Shown: positions 22,000 through 33,479 of the stretch, one piece after another
Position numbering within the stretch: the first letter of the stretch is position 1
Layout of the letters: every line of letters begins with the position of its first letter
Origin: Macrobrachium rosenbergii
Lineage: Eukaryota; Arthropoda; Malacostraca; Decapoda; Palaemonidae
Length of the DNA: 64,000 bases
Assembly: GCF_040412425.1 (NCBI RefSeq)
Contig: NC_089749.1
Location: 38,947,070 to 39,011,069, forward strand
Reading direction: 5' to 3'
Translations under genes and position numbers: made by a program
Notes under the pieces: model-generated
The model's database searches: none
Seen by the model: the letters and a program-made list of their open reading frames with translations, nothing else
What the model was told of the DNA's origin: nothing

Positions 22000-22498
22000 G
22001 CATACTCACCGTCAATATGACCCCTGGTTTTCTGCCGCAGCACCTAGGGGTTAAGACTAACTATGCCACCTACTGATACACAGTGTAGTCGAATTTGTTC
22101 GAACATGAGGCAATGATTAACTGATAACCACCCTATACATCTGGAGACCTCTTTGAAAGACATTTCTGAAGAAGGCCAAAGATGTACTTACTTTCCTAAC
22201 ATCATGTGACCTATGGAAAGTGTGTGGATTTACCTTTTTAATGAGAAAACACTACAAACATTCTCAGTCTTTGTAGGGAGAGTCGTTGGTTTGTGCTAGG
22301 GTGTACAAAAATAGGACCTTCTGGGGTGTTTGCTGTGACTTCTAGGTAAACCTTAAGTGCTTGAACTGGGCGTAATGTCCTGTCTGCTACTAAATTGAAT
22401 TTTCTTATAAGAGTGGATTTCCTTTTTATAAGATCCATATTCTTGGCCAGGAATGATGGGCCAGGGGACAATAATAATTGATGGTTAGCTATTTGCAT
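22000..22498 (-). pseudogene. Tyrosine recombinase relic of DIRS C
   Basis: The segment at 22238-22498 contains LLSPGPSFLAKNMDL, LRPVQALKVYL and EGPIFVHP. These match the central recombinase region of A, B and E (LSFLAKNEDP, VNTLKAYLNRT, SGPLFVRE). The catalytic C-terminal half (22000-22237) is detectable only as scraps such as SFKEVSRCIGW. Confidence 0.6.
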
Positions 22499-23054
22499 GA
22501 TGCATCGTCCCCATCTAAGAGAGCCCAGTTCACTAATACTGTATGAGCTCCTGATGCTAATGCAATCAAGATCACCTTTTATAGCCTGTGCGTTGTGGTT
22601 GTATTGGGTCCACTGAACTGAGGGGCTGATAGAAGTCTAAGCACCTTGTCCAGGGACCAAGAAATTGGAAGCCTTTCGGGAGTGGGCCTTGGTAGAACAA
22701 AAGACTGCAGAAGGGAAGTGACAACTTCTATACTATTTCAATCCCGAATCCCTAAAGCAAGGGTTCCACTAATGCAGCCTTGTATGTCATGACTGTTGTA
22801 ACCACAATGCATTTGTCTTCAAAAGGGTATACTGTATATGAAAAATATAGTTTCTATATAGAAATCTCAACTGGGCTCTCAGTATGGATAAAATCTAACC
22901 ATATCTTTCATACAGACTGGTAATGCTGGATAGAAGTCTGTAATTTTTGCACTAGGTACCTAGCAATGTTGAGTGAGTAATTATTACGAAAGATATTTTT
23001 TTAAAAATCTATACGTGAAGGTCTCGGCTTAGAAAGGAGAGACTTTCCCTCCTA

Positions 23055-24603
23055 CTATCTGGGATAGAACAGCGGATGACAGTGGAATTGATCTTTTTGT
23101 CGGTGTTGATGTAATAGGAACCAATGCCTGTTTGTCCCATTTGGGGCTGTTAAGTTCACTATTCCTATGAAGGTTAGAAGTGCATCTGCCCTTTTGTGGT
23201 AGAGTGTTTGCTCAAAACTTTTGAAATCTGGGACAATGGAGAAAAAATTTTTGTCCTCCCCTTGTTCCAGTCTTAAGGAAGGCATCTCTTGCTGTTGTTT
23301 GACTGTCCAGGTTTGGAGACACATACATCAGGAGTTTGTGATTCTAGTATGTGGCGAACAGGTCCACTTCCGGTTGTCGAAGCATGCTGGCTATTATTTG
23401 AAAAGAGTGGTTGTCCAACATCCACTCTGTTGAGGCTGTCGTTTTCCTTGATAGAGAGTCTGCTATTACAATGAGACCCCCTGTGAGGTGAACTGCAGAC
23501 ATATGCCACTTCCTTGCTTGCGCCATCCAAAGGATGGCTAACATTACCATATTGAGAGGAGGTGAATGTGATCCAGACCTCTTGATGTAGGATATTGTGG
23601 TTATGTTCTCTCTCTTCTGGAGGTTTGAGCTTTTTGAGAGAAAAAGACAGCCATCAGCTCCAGGAACTTGATATAACAATTCCTGAGTAGCTGATCACCT
23701 CCTTGCCACCTGACAATCCTCCTAATGTCCTCTCAACCTGTCAACGAGGCATCTGTGAGTTTGTCACTCATACAGATGGAGGAGTCAAGGTGACCTGTTT
23801 CACCAGAGATCCCTTCCAAATTTAAGGCCGAAGTATCTCCCCAACACTTTTAAGCCTTTGATGAGGTGTGTCTCGCATCTTTTTTCTTGCATGCGATAGC
23901 CAGAATTTGTTCACACTTTTAGTTGCAATCTATGTATTGGATCTATTACTGACGAGAACTGCAGCAGGCCCATCATACGTTCTGATTGCCATCTGGAAAC
24001 TCTGGGCTGTGCAAGGAACCTTTTGAGGACTTGCCTTATTCTGTTTTGAGCATGATGGGGAGAGACAACAGGCCGTGAAGAGTATCTCAGCACAGTCCCA
24101 GCCACTGAAAGTGTCTGCTGGGCATGAGGCAGGATGTTTTCAAATTTATAATAAAACCTTTTGACTTTACTTTAGTCTGTTGACCATTGCTCTTAGGTTT
24201 TTCAAGCACTCTTTTCTAGTGGGCCCCTAAAACTTTTTGTTTGAGTTCTCGAACGAATACCGTTGCTAGTTTGACAAATATTCTTTAGGCAATATTTAGC
24301 CGAAAGGACATGACTTTGAATCTGTATGTATCTTTCCTTATTCGGACCTTAAGAAGGGGCGGAAGGGAAAGGCTATAGGGATGTGCCAGTGTGCATCTTT
24401 CAGATCTACAGAAACTGCCCAAGCCCCTTTTTGAAATGATTCAATGTACTTAGGCAACGGTAATCATCAAAAACTTTCGGCCAACAATGTGCTTGTTCAC
24501 TGTTGTTCAATGTCATTGGTTGAGGATCACTCTTCTTTGGATGTGAGTCCCTTTTGAGGACACTGAAGAGACATACTTTCTGGTTTTGAGGAACATGAGA
24601 CAC
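23055..24603 (-). pseudogene. Reverse transcriptase / RNase H relic of DIRS C
   Basis: RNase H is recognisable at 23344-23679 by HLTGGLIVIADSLSRKT and the following PEVDLFATY, the start of the methyltransferase-like part. Reverse transcriptase tail pieces (MMGLLQFSSVIDP at 23911-24105) and an N-terminal piece (CLFSVLKRDSHPKKSDPQP at 24406-24603) are in separate frames. Many stops and small deletions are present. Confidence 0.65.
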
Positions 24604-25343
24604 AAGTTTCTGTCCCCCACAGGAAAACTTCCATTGTCTGTGATGTCATTGAAGCTGACCCTCAACCAATATAATTCCTCTTGGTATCTGCCTCCTCCTC
24701 TGCCTTCACCTTTGATAGACATTCCAGGTGTTGTTTCTCCTTTTTCCCCTATGGGATGGTTTTTGGACCTTGTGAAAAAGGATGGCCTTGAAGTTGCTGT
24801 TGTCCCTTTGCAGGGAATTGTCCCTTCTGACCACCTAACTGTTTTTGAGGAAAATTTTGGGGTGACTGAAGGCTTACATGATTTTTGATCAAAGTGAGTC
24901 TTTTTTGGGGTTGGGTAAAGGGAAATTTTGGGTTGTTTGTTTCTTGAATTCCTCTTTACTAAAACGGAGAAAAAAGTCGAATTTTTTCGGAGCGCTGGTA
25001 ACGACATGAACCGTTCGCTTTGGACCAAACAAAGGTAATGGCGCCTGGTTGTAAACAAGAGGGCGGATGCGCATGCGTAATAGTCACTTCTCTTTCTTGC
25101 AGGTTAATTGACGTTGGAAAAACTGGGTTCAGCTTCGCTGAAGATAAGGGAAAGTGCCCTCTAATCTTTGAGTCCATTATATACTCCATCATGTGTTATA
25201 ATGTTAATCATTACGACACAATACCTGGCCAAAAGACCAACTAAATTAGAAGAGAATTCTTTGATATTAGTTTGGTCACCATGGAGCTCTGGTAGACCAT
25301 GGAAGGTAACTCCTTTGAGGACGAAACAGCGACTACGTCATCA

Positions 25344-25355
25344 AAAATGCTTATA
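25344..25355. other. Scrap of MITE T between C and U
   Basis: AAAATGCTTATA. In the uninterrupted T copy (49246-49262) CTAAAAATGCTTATAC is continuous. The left part of T ends ...CTAAAA at 2885 and this scrap resumes it, so the DIRS cluster sits at one point in T. Confidence 0.55.
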
Positions 25356-25598
25356 CAGGTATTATCCTACTTACGAAGGGGTTAGGTTCCAAAAAACCAT
25401 CGTTTGTTGGAAAAAACATAAATACCAAAATGTATCTCAAACATAGCCTGGCCTACGCTAGGGTATTCGGTACCACGCACTGTATACATATATGGTAGCC
25501 TAGCCTACATTATAAAATATACTCTTTACCTACACACTATAATAATAGCCTAGCCTACACTACAAAATATACTCTTTACATACACAGTATAATAATTA

Positions 25599-27742
25599 TT
25601 AACCCTTAAACGCCGAAGCCCTATTTACAAAAACGTCTCCCGTATGCCGGCGGTGTTCGGGAGCTAGCGCCAAAGCGGAAAAAAAGTTTTTTTCAAAAAA
25701 TCACAGCACGCTTAGTTTTTAAGATTAAGAGTTCATTTTTGGCTCCTTTTTTTCTCATTGCCTGAAGTTTAGTATGCAACCATCAGAAATGAAAAAAAAA
25801 TATCATTATCATATATAAATATTGGAATATATGACAGCGAAAAAAAAAACTCGTATATAATTGTATACAAATCGCGCTGTAAGCAAAACGGTTAAAGATA
25901 ATGAGTTAATTTTTTTTAGTTGTATTGTGCACTAAATTGCCATGATTTTGGTATATATCAGATTGTAAAACGATTAAAGCAACACAGATCACATGGACGT
26001 ATGGAAAAAAAGTTTTTTTCAAAAATTCACCATAAATCGAAATATTGTGCTAGAGACTTTCCAATTGTATCAAAATGAAGGAAATTGATTGAATATTACT
26101 AGACTGTAAGTTTTTTACCTTACAATTGCATTTTTTTATCATTTCGATCGAGTTAAAGTTGACCGAAGGTTGATTTTTGTCTATTTATCGTTATTTATAT
26201 GAAAATATTTCAAAAATGGTAAAAGCTAAAAGCATGACTTATTTTTTGTTGTATTCTACATGAAATTGCGCACATTTTGATGTATAACACTTTTTGTAAC
26301 GAATAATATAAAACGGCGAAAAAATTACGACAAGGTGACTCAAGAAATGCTAGAATTTTTAGCGGAGTTTGCACCTGGATGGAAGGTAACATGGAAAAAA
26401 AAAAGTTTTTTTCAAAAATTCACCATAAATCGAAAAATTATGCCAGAGACTTTCCGTTTGTTGCAAAATGAAGGTAAAGGATTGATTGTTACTAGAATGT
26501 AAGAATTTTGGCTTACGATTGCGTTTTTCAAGCATTTCGATCGAGTTAAAGTTGACCAAAGGTTGATTTTTTTCTATTTATCGTTATTTATATGAAAATA
26601 TTTCAAAAATGGTAAAAGCTAAAAGCATGATTTATTTTTTGTTGTATTCTACATGAAATTGCGCACATTTTGATGTATAACACTTTATGTAACGAATAAT
26701 ATAAAACGGCGAAAAAATTACGACAATGTGACTCAAGAAATGCTACGATTTTTTACGAGAACTTGAAGGAAAAGTTTTTTCAAAAATTCACCATAAATCG
26801 AAATATTGTGCTGGAGACTTTCCGTTTGTTGCACAATAAAGGTAAATGATTGATTGTTACTAGAATGTAAGAATTTTAGCTTACGATTGCGTTTTTCGAG
26901 CATTTCGGTTGAGTCAAAATTGACAATGTTAAAATTTTGTCAGTTATCGTGATTTAAATGAAAATATTTCAAAACTGTTAAAAGCTAAAAGAATGATTTA
27001 TTTTTGTTGTATTCTACATGAAATTGGGCACATTTTGATGTATAACACTTTATGTAACGAATAATATAAAATGGTGAAAAAAATTACAACAAGGTGACTC
27101 AAGAAATGCCAGGATTTTCAGCGAAGGAAAAAGTTTTTTCAAAAATTTACGGATGCCCTCAGGACACCCGATGCTTCCTAGGGGTTGTAAAGGCACGGGA
27201 TGTGGTCCTTGGTCGCCTTCGGTCACACGTGGGCGAACAACATATTGGGCCAGAGAAGCTGGGTCACTTTGGCTGCTGGGTCCTTCTCCAGCATCCCAGT
27301 CTAAAACTATTATCTCACACGCGCTCACTACCGACAGGCAGTATGCGCCTTTCATGGTCCTGACAGCTTTGAGACATCTCTGCAAACGTCCTGTTGCAGC
27401 ACAAATACGCACACACTCGCCAAAGTTCTGCAAAACACGGATGCGTCAAAATATCACTCTCGCGACCGTCTACGCTGATGCTGTCTGGTGATGAGAAGGA
27501 GGGAACTATTCTAGGCGCATGCGGCGTCTGGGTGACGCTTATAAACAAAACAACAGCTTGATCCGTGAACTCCCAGCATCCCTCAAGGCGCGATTTGAAA
27601 CCTTCCGCAAACTAGGCCTGTAATTATTTTTCCGCGAATATTTAAAAAAAGCATTTTTAGTCGACGTATGGTACGTCCACTTGACATCCAACAGACAATT
27701 TTCGTCGACGTATGGTACGTCCATTAGGCGTTTAAGGGTTAA
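25599..27742. mobile_element. P2: non-autonomous piggyBac-like element with satellite core
   Basis: Left end TTAACCCTTAAACGCC and right end GGCGTTTAAGGGTTAA form perfect 16-bp inverted termini including the TTAA target duplication. Then come ~3 satellite units. The right 600 bp is homologous to the transposase 5' leader of P3 (39360-39942). The transposase body is deleted. Near the right end two copies of GTCGACGTATGGTACGTCC lie 45 bp apart. Confidence 0.8.
25990..27130. repeat. ~365-395 bp satellite array inside P2
   Basis: Unit markers (G/A)TGC(T/C)(A/G)GAGAC occur at about 26047, 26440 and 26808, with CGGCGAAAAAATTACGACA near 26310 and 26705. It is clearly homologous to the arrays of P1 and P3. 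Confidence 0.85.
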
Positions 27743-28965
27743 TATCAGCTAATTCTGGAGGTTCATGCAAAGTGACTTATGATAATTCAAAACAAAGAAA
27801 AATTGAATAACAAACAAGAATTAGCTTAGCCTACACTATGGTATATTGTGTACATACACGGTAGCGTAGCCTACATTATACTGTACACTATATTCCCATA
27901 TCATATTATACAAAAGTCAACATAACGAATATGCATCTTTTCCATGGATCTTTTAAAATGTTATGCCTTAATTCACTGTATTCCAATAATATTGTATATA
28001 TTCTTATATTGCTTTGTATTATAAATTGCGTTAGCACTTTTCTTGCTTCTAGTTAGCGTAAATGAATCTCTAGAGTCTACATACTTTATTTATCAGGGGC
28101 AAGGTTATTTTTTGTTATACGAAGTGTTTTTTTTTAAGTTGAAATATAACTAAAATATGTTTCGTTGTGAAATTTATTTATCTATTATTTTTGTTGATAG
28201 GTGACAATTGACAATGGCCATTTGGGGGTGTTTGTTTTGTGTAAAAAAATCAAGATTCCATTTGCTTTTTTCACTTGATTTCATCATAATACGAGCTTTA
28301 CGTATTTATCGTTTATTGGCGTAAAAATAACAGTAATGTGTTCTTTCATGTCCAGTAGTTTTGATTAAAATACTTTCTGTCCAATTTTAATTACGATCGA
28401 GTTTCATTCCTGTTGCCGAAGCACGATAATTTACAGTCTAGTCATTAGCAGCTTGAACATTGTTTTCTCAGCTTCAGCTACAACTTGCAGCTTAAATTTA
28501 GCAGGTATTTCCTTCACAATCTTTTATACATACCGAACAAGGGTATAATGTAAAAATATATCAGTCCTACTCTTCTTAATGTCATTTGTGCTATAAGCTA
28601 CAGTAATTGTTCATTACCTTACGATGGTTGAAATACAAGTAAACATCTGTTGTTATCTGATTTGGTTATAAGCAAAACAACAGTTTCTTGGTCGGTTGTT
28701 TATGGCTGTACGCATTTACGCAAGAGTATAATGTTACTAACAATACTTTTATCATTCTCTTTTACTTTTTTAACTAGAAGATGGGGAAAAGAGATGGAGG
28801 AGAAGTTGTCTATTGTAATTTGGTCTCTCTCACTGCCTGATTACGCTGCCTGCGTCCATGCGAAATTTAAAAATATTTTATACATAATATTGTCGTATCG
28901 GTATTAACTGCTTACCCCATTACAAAATCGAATTATTGTAAGGTGAATTATCGTAACTCGAGCAT

Positions 28966-29168
28966 TACCTCAGTATTTTAATAGTTTTATCACAAAAGTG
29001 CATTTAGTCATGAAAATGAGAAGAACATACAGTATTTAGGGAATATTTCTCAGTGAAAAATAGCAAGAATGGGCAAATTTTCCACAAATAATGGGTAGAT
29101 ACGTTCCAAAGAGAAATCCGCGAATACGAGTCCGCGAATCAAGAGAACGTGAATACGGGGGTTTACTG
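28966..29168. mobile_element. Right part of MITE T (copy 1)
   Basis: It continues T after the U insertion (CCTCAGTATTTTAATAG) and ends in GGGTTTACTG followed by TA. It is the inverted partner of 2750-2760. It lies about 108 bp downstream (minus strand) of the phosphatidylserine synthase exon donor, so the whole nest sits in that gene's intron. Confidence 0.7.
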
Positions 29169-29275
29169 TATACATTAAAAACTGAGATATGATCATCATG
29201 AAAAAATGGAACAAGAGTAAAAAAAAACTAGAATGAATGGTGGTTCATAAGAAAACTACAAAATATTATGCTTAC

Positions 29276-29437
29276 CTCAGTTATTTCCCACATGACAGAG
29301 ATGGTCCAAAGAATGCCATAATGTCTTACGAGCAGAGTCTTCATGGCCCAGCCTGCAAAGTGAGCAAAGCAGAAGAAGTCGATACTCTCCCAAAGCCGTC
29401 CAAAGGAAAGGTCATCACATTTCTCTCCCCATTCACC
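29276..29437 (-). CDS. Pss: Internal exon of phosphatidylserine synthase (PSS/PTDSS family)
   Basis: Phosphatidylserine synthases are multi-pass ER membrane enzymes that exchange the head group of an existing phospholipid for serine. The minus strand here encodes a 54-residue open exon, GEWGEKCDDLSFGRLWESID and onward. It includes HFAGWAMKTLLVRHYGILW and WTISVMWEITE, the family's conserved segment (FWGWAMKALL..., WTIS..WE.TE). The exon is bounded by acceptor ...CCAAATAG (from 29438) and donor GTAAGC (29275 down), with the frame running exactly to the donor. It is intact, unlike all transposon genes here. The next downstream exon (expected to encode the LPNFAECWWD region) is not visible before the window start. 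Family assignment rests on recall of the conserved motif. Confidence 0.85.
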
Positions 29438-30769
29438 CTATTTGGAATGGAATAAGGTTTCACTGGCAGAAGGACTAATTGTAAATTAGAAAAGTAAAAG
29501 AAATAAAACTTTATAGGAGATCCTTTTTTATTTTTACAGCTTTTTATATCAAGATTCCTAACAGCTCATTTAATATAGGACATTTAATACATAAGATTTT
29601 GTAAAACCGATATATTTAACATTAAAAAACTGCCAAACCATTTCTGATTTTTAGGCTGCAATGCAATATGTATTCTTGAGATATCTGTTCTTAGAGGTTA
29701 CATTAGTCAAGTCAAAATCATCCTGTATAAATAACTGGCAATGTGGTTATATCAACCTCACACTAACCTAACATCTTTGTGTTCAAATTCCACATATGGT
29801 AGGGTTTCTTCATTCTTTCACACACACTATCAGTCCAACTCTATGGCACCTGATTTATAGAGAAGCCTCATATATGGCACATTTTTTAGATGGCCCATTT
29901 CACAAAATTATGTTTGAGTGTTCAGAACAAATTTCAGATTATTCATGCACTGTAATACAGATTTTAAACATTATATTTGAAAATAGAAAAAATTTAGTAG
30001 TAAGATAAGTAATGATGGCAGTGATGTTTCCATCTTCATAGTAAAAAAAAATTTGTTAAGAGCTGTGATGGGCTACCATTAAAATGGTTTTGAAGTTATT
30101 TTACTGGAATGGTGAAGGAGGTTAAAGGGTTTTGTGTATTAAATATTTGGATGTTTTATCATAAGAAGATACAGTACTCTCCTTGAAATCCTAGAGGTAA
30201 AGGCAATGATTTACTCGTGTAGATCTAATATGGCTGAGAAATAAAACAAAAGAACTAGGGGATAGGTGAGCTGTTTGTAGAGCTCCTTTTTCTGTAATAA
30301 TGTTAGAGGTGGCAGAGTTGTGCAATTCTGTTTGGACATTTTATTTTAATAACAATAATTTTCCACTATAACCATATTAGTGATAATAGGGATACTCGCC
30401 AATACAGTATAAACTGTTTTTAACTGAACAATAAAATAAACAGTATCAAGAACTAACAAGAGTAGGTAGTTTGATTGACTAATTTATGTAAACTGGAGTC
30501 ACAACAGCTATGAATACTAATGCCAAAAAAAATAAAATGTAAATATATATAAATAAATAACAATCAAATATGTACTCATCAATCATGCTTCATAAGTACT
30601 TTCATACTATTTATCTATAAAACCATTCAGTAAAACAAAGTCACAATGAAAAATGAATTTGGATGTAGGAAAAATTGATGTTTTATGAAGGCCAGCCTAT
30701 CAATAAACTTGAAAAATGATTTTGCTGAATTTGTAAACCATTTCCCTCAAAGCATCTTAGAAATAGAAT
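29438..30769. other. Intron-like unique sequence
   Basis: AT-rich sequence upstream (minus strand) of the Pss exon. I find no open frames with family resemblance and no strong repeats in it. It is consistent with an intron. Confidence 0.5.
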
Positions 30770-32700
30770 AGTTACAATCTACACTCCAATACTCTGAGAG
30801 GGAATGTGCTTTAAGTTACCCAAGACATGGGCACTCACCCAACATGAGCTTGACTGTCAGAGGAACCATGTGATCTTCACAAAATGACCAATCTTCACTC
30901 AACAAAATGCACTTTCCCACCTTTGTGACATACAATTATACTTCCAAGTGGATGTCTGCCTAATAATATCCAATTTTCAAGTTCCTAACAGTCAGACCCG
31001 CCTATTTATGCTGCCAGTACTCCTTGACATTCTTCCAAATAACTGAGAAACTATTTCTAAAAGGCAAAGGCATTCCCTTTGGGGTACTATTTACCAAAGC
31101 CCTCTTGGCCAGTTCACCAGCCTTCTCATTACCTGAAGGTACCCAACAAAATTTTTACTTGCTGACCTATGCAGTTCGACAAAAACAACCATTCTAAAAC
31201 ATCTACAATTACTAGATGTTTGAGGTTCAAGCTCTCATGCCATCCAGCACATTTCCTGAGTCACTAAAAAATAGGGTAAAATTTCTTTCATTTTTGAGTT
31301 AAAAGATTTTTTAGTACCAATGAAAATGCTATGAAGCTCCACAGTAAAAACCTGTGAAGCTTCGTATTTAAATGCACAACTCAGTAGATATCCACTTTAT
31401 TCCATTTCAGGAAAAAATGTCCCAAACCCAATGCCAGCATCAGATTTAGAGCCATCTTTATAAATAAAATATAAATTTCTATGCTGTTCTGAGTCTTTAA
31501 AAATGTCAATTGTATAACTTCATCAGATGAAATCGTCCATGGAGGAGAGAAAATTCTGACATATTTTAACCTTTTCAAATTAATCTTTAAGGAAGAACAA
31601 ATGAGAACCTGAATTTATTCTCCCAACTTGAATATTGAATTCATTTTTAAAAAATTCACTCTAAAGGAGAAAGGATGTGGTACACTAGGATTACCTCTAT
31701 ATGGAAAAGAAGCTTCCTCCCTGACTGAAAGGATGGTTAGGGAATCAGGAAGTCTTAAAATCTAAACTAGCTGCGAAGCAGTATGGTTTGGAACTGAAGC
31801 TCCAAAGGAATCTCTCCTGCATCCACTTGCAAACCCTCAAATGGGGAGGATTAAAATGCTCCAGTAGCTATTCTAAACTCCTACATTATGTATTGAATCC
31901 AAACTTCGATGGTGAAAGCTATCTGAAATAAAAACCTCATATCCGCATATGTTAGCTTTGAAAGAATTAATGATTTATATAATCTTAATAACTGCTTTTG
32001 ATTTCCACCCCACGATGTAGAGATAAAACCTCCAAGTTCAAATATTTGAAGCATTTAGCTTTAAGATCAACCAAATAAGATTTATGACATTTGGTTACCA
32101 AATACCAAATAAGAAGCCCATGACATTTGGTTACCAAATATTTCTCTGAGGAATCTTGTTTCTGTGGCACAAGGAATTCTTTTAACCATTTATGTACAAA
32201 TCAGGGACTGGGTGGATGCCTCTTAGATGACAAAAATAATCTACTGCAGTCTTTGTTGATGAAAATTTTAAACCAAGCATCTCAGCCCATTTCACATGTT
32301 TGAAGTGTCTCACAGCCACAAGCAACCTTGAAGCAGCAAAGGATAGTGAAAATCCTTGACGAATAGAGTATAAAATATAATGTTTGAGACTATTTTAGCT
32401 ATTCCATTAACGGCTAACACAAACATGCTAACACTAACTTTTGGTGCACTTTCTTCTTGGCATGTGATGCTGGACAAAACTGTACTGACCCTACTTGTAC
32501 CAGAAAACTCTGAAATTTAAAAAAGCTTTTAGAAAAAGTAGCAGCTCACCTCTTAAGATTACTGTACAATCACCGAGATCTTGTAAAATGCCATACTCCA
32601 AGTACTGTAGTGTCATATGCTTTTCAAAAATAAAATAACTCTAACATGATGTTGTTAGGTTGCAAAGCTTCACAGATACAGGATTCTATCTGAACTAAAA
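30770..32700 (-). pseudogene. Jockey-clade LINE relic (reverse transcriptase to C-terminal zinc knuckle)
   Basis: A minus-strand relic with many stops. In order: YLEYGILQDLGDC and FLNFRVF-type reverse transcriptase pieces (about 32600), then KWAEMLGLKFSSTKT and CHLRGIHPVPDLYING (about 32270-32200). An SWG(A/V)xxK block sits near 32000. RNase H starts from a YIDGSK-like point at about 31450, with FTVELHSIFIGTKK and GNEKAGELAKRALV near 31120. The C-terminus resembles C-x2-C..PLTV..L.ECP near 30850. The 5' half (ORF1, endonuclease) is not seen, which is typical of 5'-truncated LINE copies. Confidence 0.75.
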
Positions 32701-32771
32701 CATCAGTGGTGGAGCATAAATGTATACATACATACACACATACATACATACATGAACACACACACATTATA

Positions 32772-32776
<5 letters not shown>

Positions 32777-32846
<70 letters not shown>
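32777..32846. repeat. (AT)n microsatellite
   Basis: About 35 AT units directly upstream (plus strand) of non-repetitive sequence leading to P3. Confidence 0.95.
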
Positions 32847-32848
<2 letters not shown>

Positions 32849-33479
32849 TTAATCCCCACATTTGCAGAGGATGAGTACCAGACCCCGCTGTAAATAGTTA
32901 ACACCCTCCCCTCTAAAAAACTTTTATAACTTCCTATCTTGAAAGTTCAAATACCAAATGTATAATAGAAGTATCATCCTACACCAAATATACCTTACAT
33001 TATTATCCTACTACTGTAGTATTAATCTGTGAAATGATATTATTAACCCTTTAACGCCGAAGCCCTATTTTCAAAAACGTCTCCCGTATGCCGGCGGCCT
33101 CCGAGAGGTAGCGCCGAAGCGGAAAAAGTTTTTTCAAAAAAAATCACAGCGTGCTTAGTTTTCAAGATTAAGAGTTCATTTTGGCTCCTTTTTTCTCATT
33201 GCCTGAAGTTTAGTATGCAATCATCAGAAATGAAAAAATATCATTATCATATATAAATATTGGAATATATGACAGCGAAAAAAAACTCGTATATAATTGT
33301 ATACAAATCGCGCTGTAAGGAAAACAGTTAAAGCTAATGAGTTAATTTTTTTAGTTGTATTGTACACTAAATTGCGATGATTTTGGTATATAACAGATTG
33401 TAAAACGATTAAAGCAACACAGAGAAAATATTATCACAAAATGATGCATGAATTCGTAACGCGCGGACGTAAAAAAGTT

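Larger units (their letters stand above)
21697..25346 (-). mobile_element. Degenerate DIRS-like element C
   Basis: 3.65 kb. The ends carry a short inverted repeat (GTAGTCGCTGTTTCGTCC near 21708 and its inverse near 25335). Minus-strand order is terminal repeat, reverse transcriptase relic, RNase H relic, recombinase relic. It is far shorter than A or B and lacks a recognisable gag, so it is internally deleted as well as point-mutated. The right terminal ~330 bp is homologous to segment S. It is the oldest-looking member of the cluster. Confidence 0.7.
25356..28965. mobile_element. TA-inserting (pogo/Tigger-like) element U, copy 1
   Basis: It lies between TA (25354-25355) and TA (28966-28967) within T. 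The outer ends are CAGGTATTATCCTACTTACG and, read inward from the right, TGCTCGAGTTACGATAATTC, which are only loosely similar as inverted repeats. About 1.4 kb of U sequence remains when P2 is removed. A second, inverted copy is 54470-55545. I see no transposase frame. The (AGCCTAGCCTACA)-type direct repeats at 25490-25590 and 27820-27880 belong to it. Confidence 0.55.

Noticed and set aside
28650..28907. 85-codon frame in element U as a transposase remnant
   Set aside because: It has no DDE or helix-turn-helix motif, and the U copy at 54360-54780 does not keep the frame.
29237..29455. 72-codon plus-strand frame
   Set aside because: It is antisense to the phosphatidylserine synthase exon, whose minus-strand reading has conserved motifs and splice sites.
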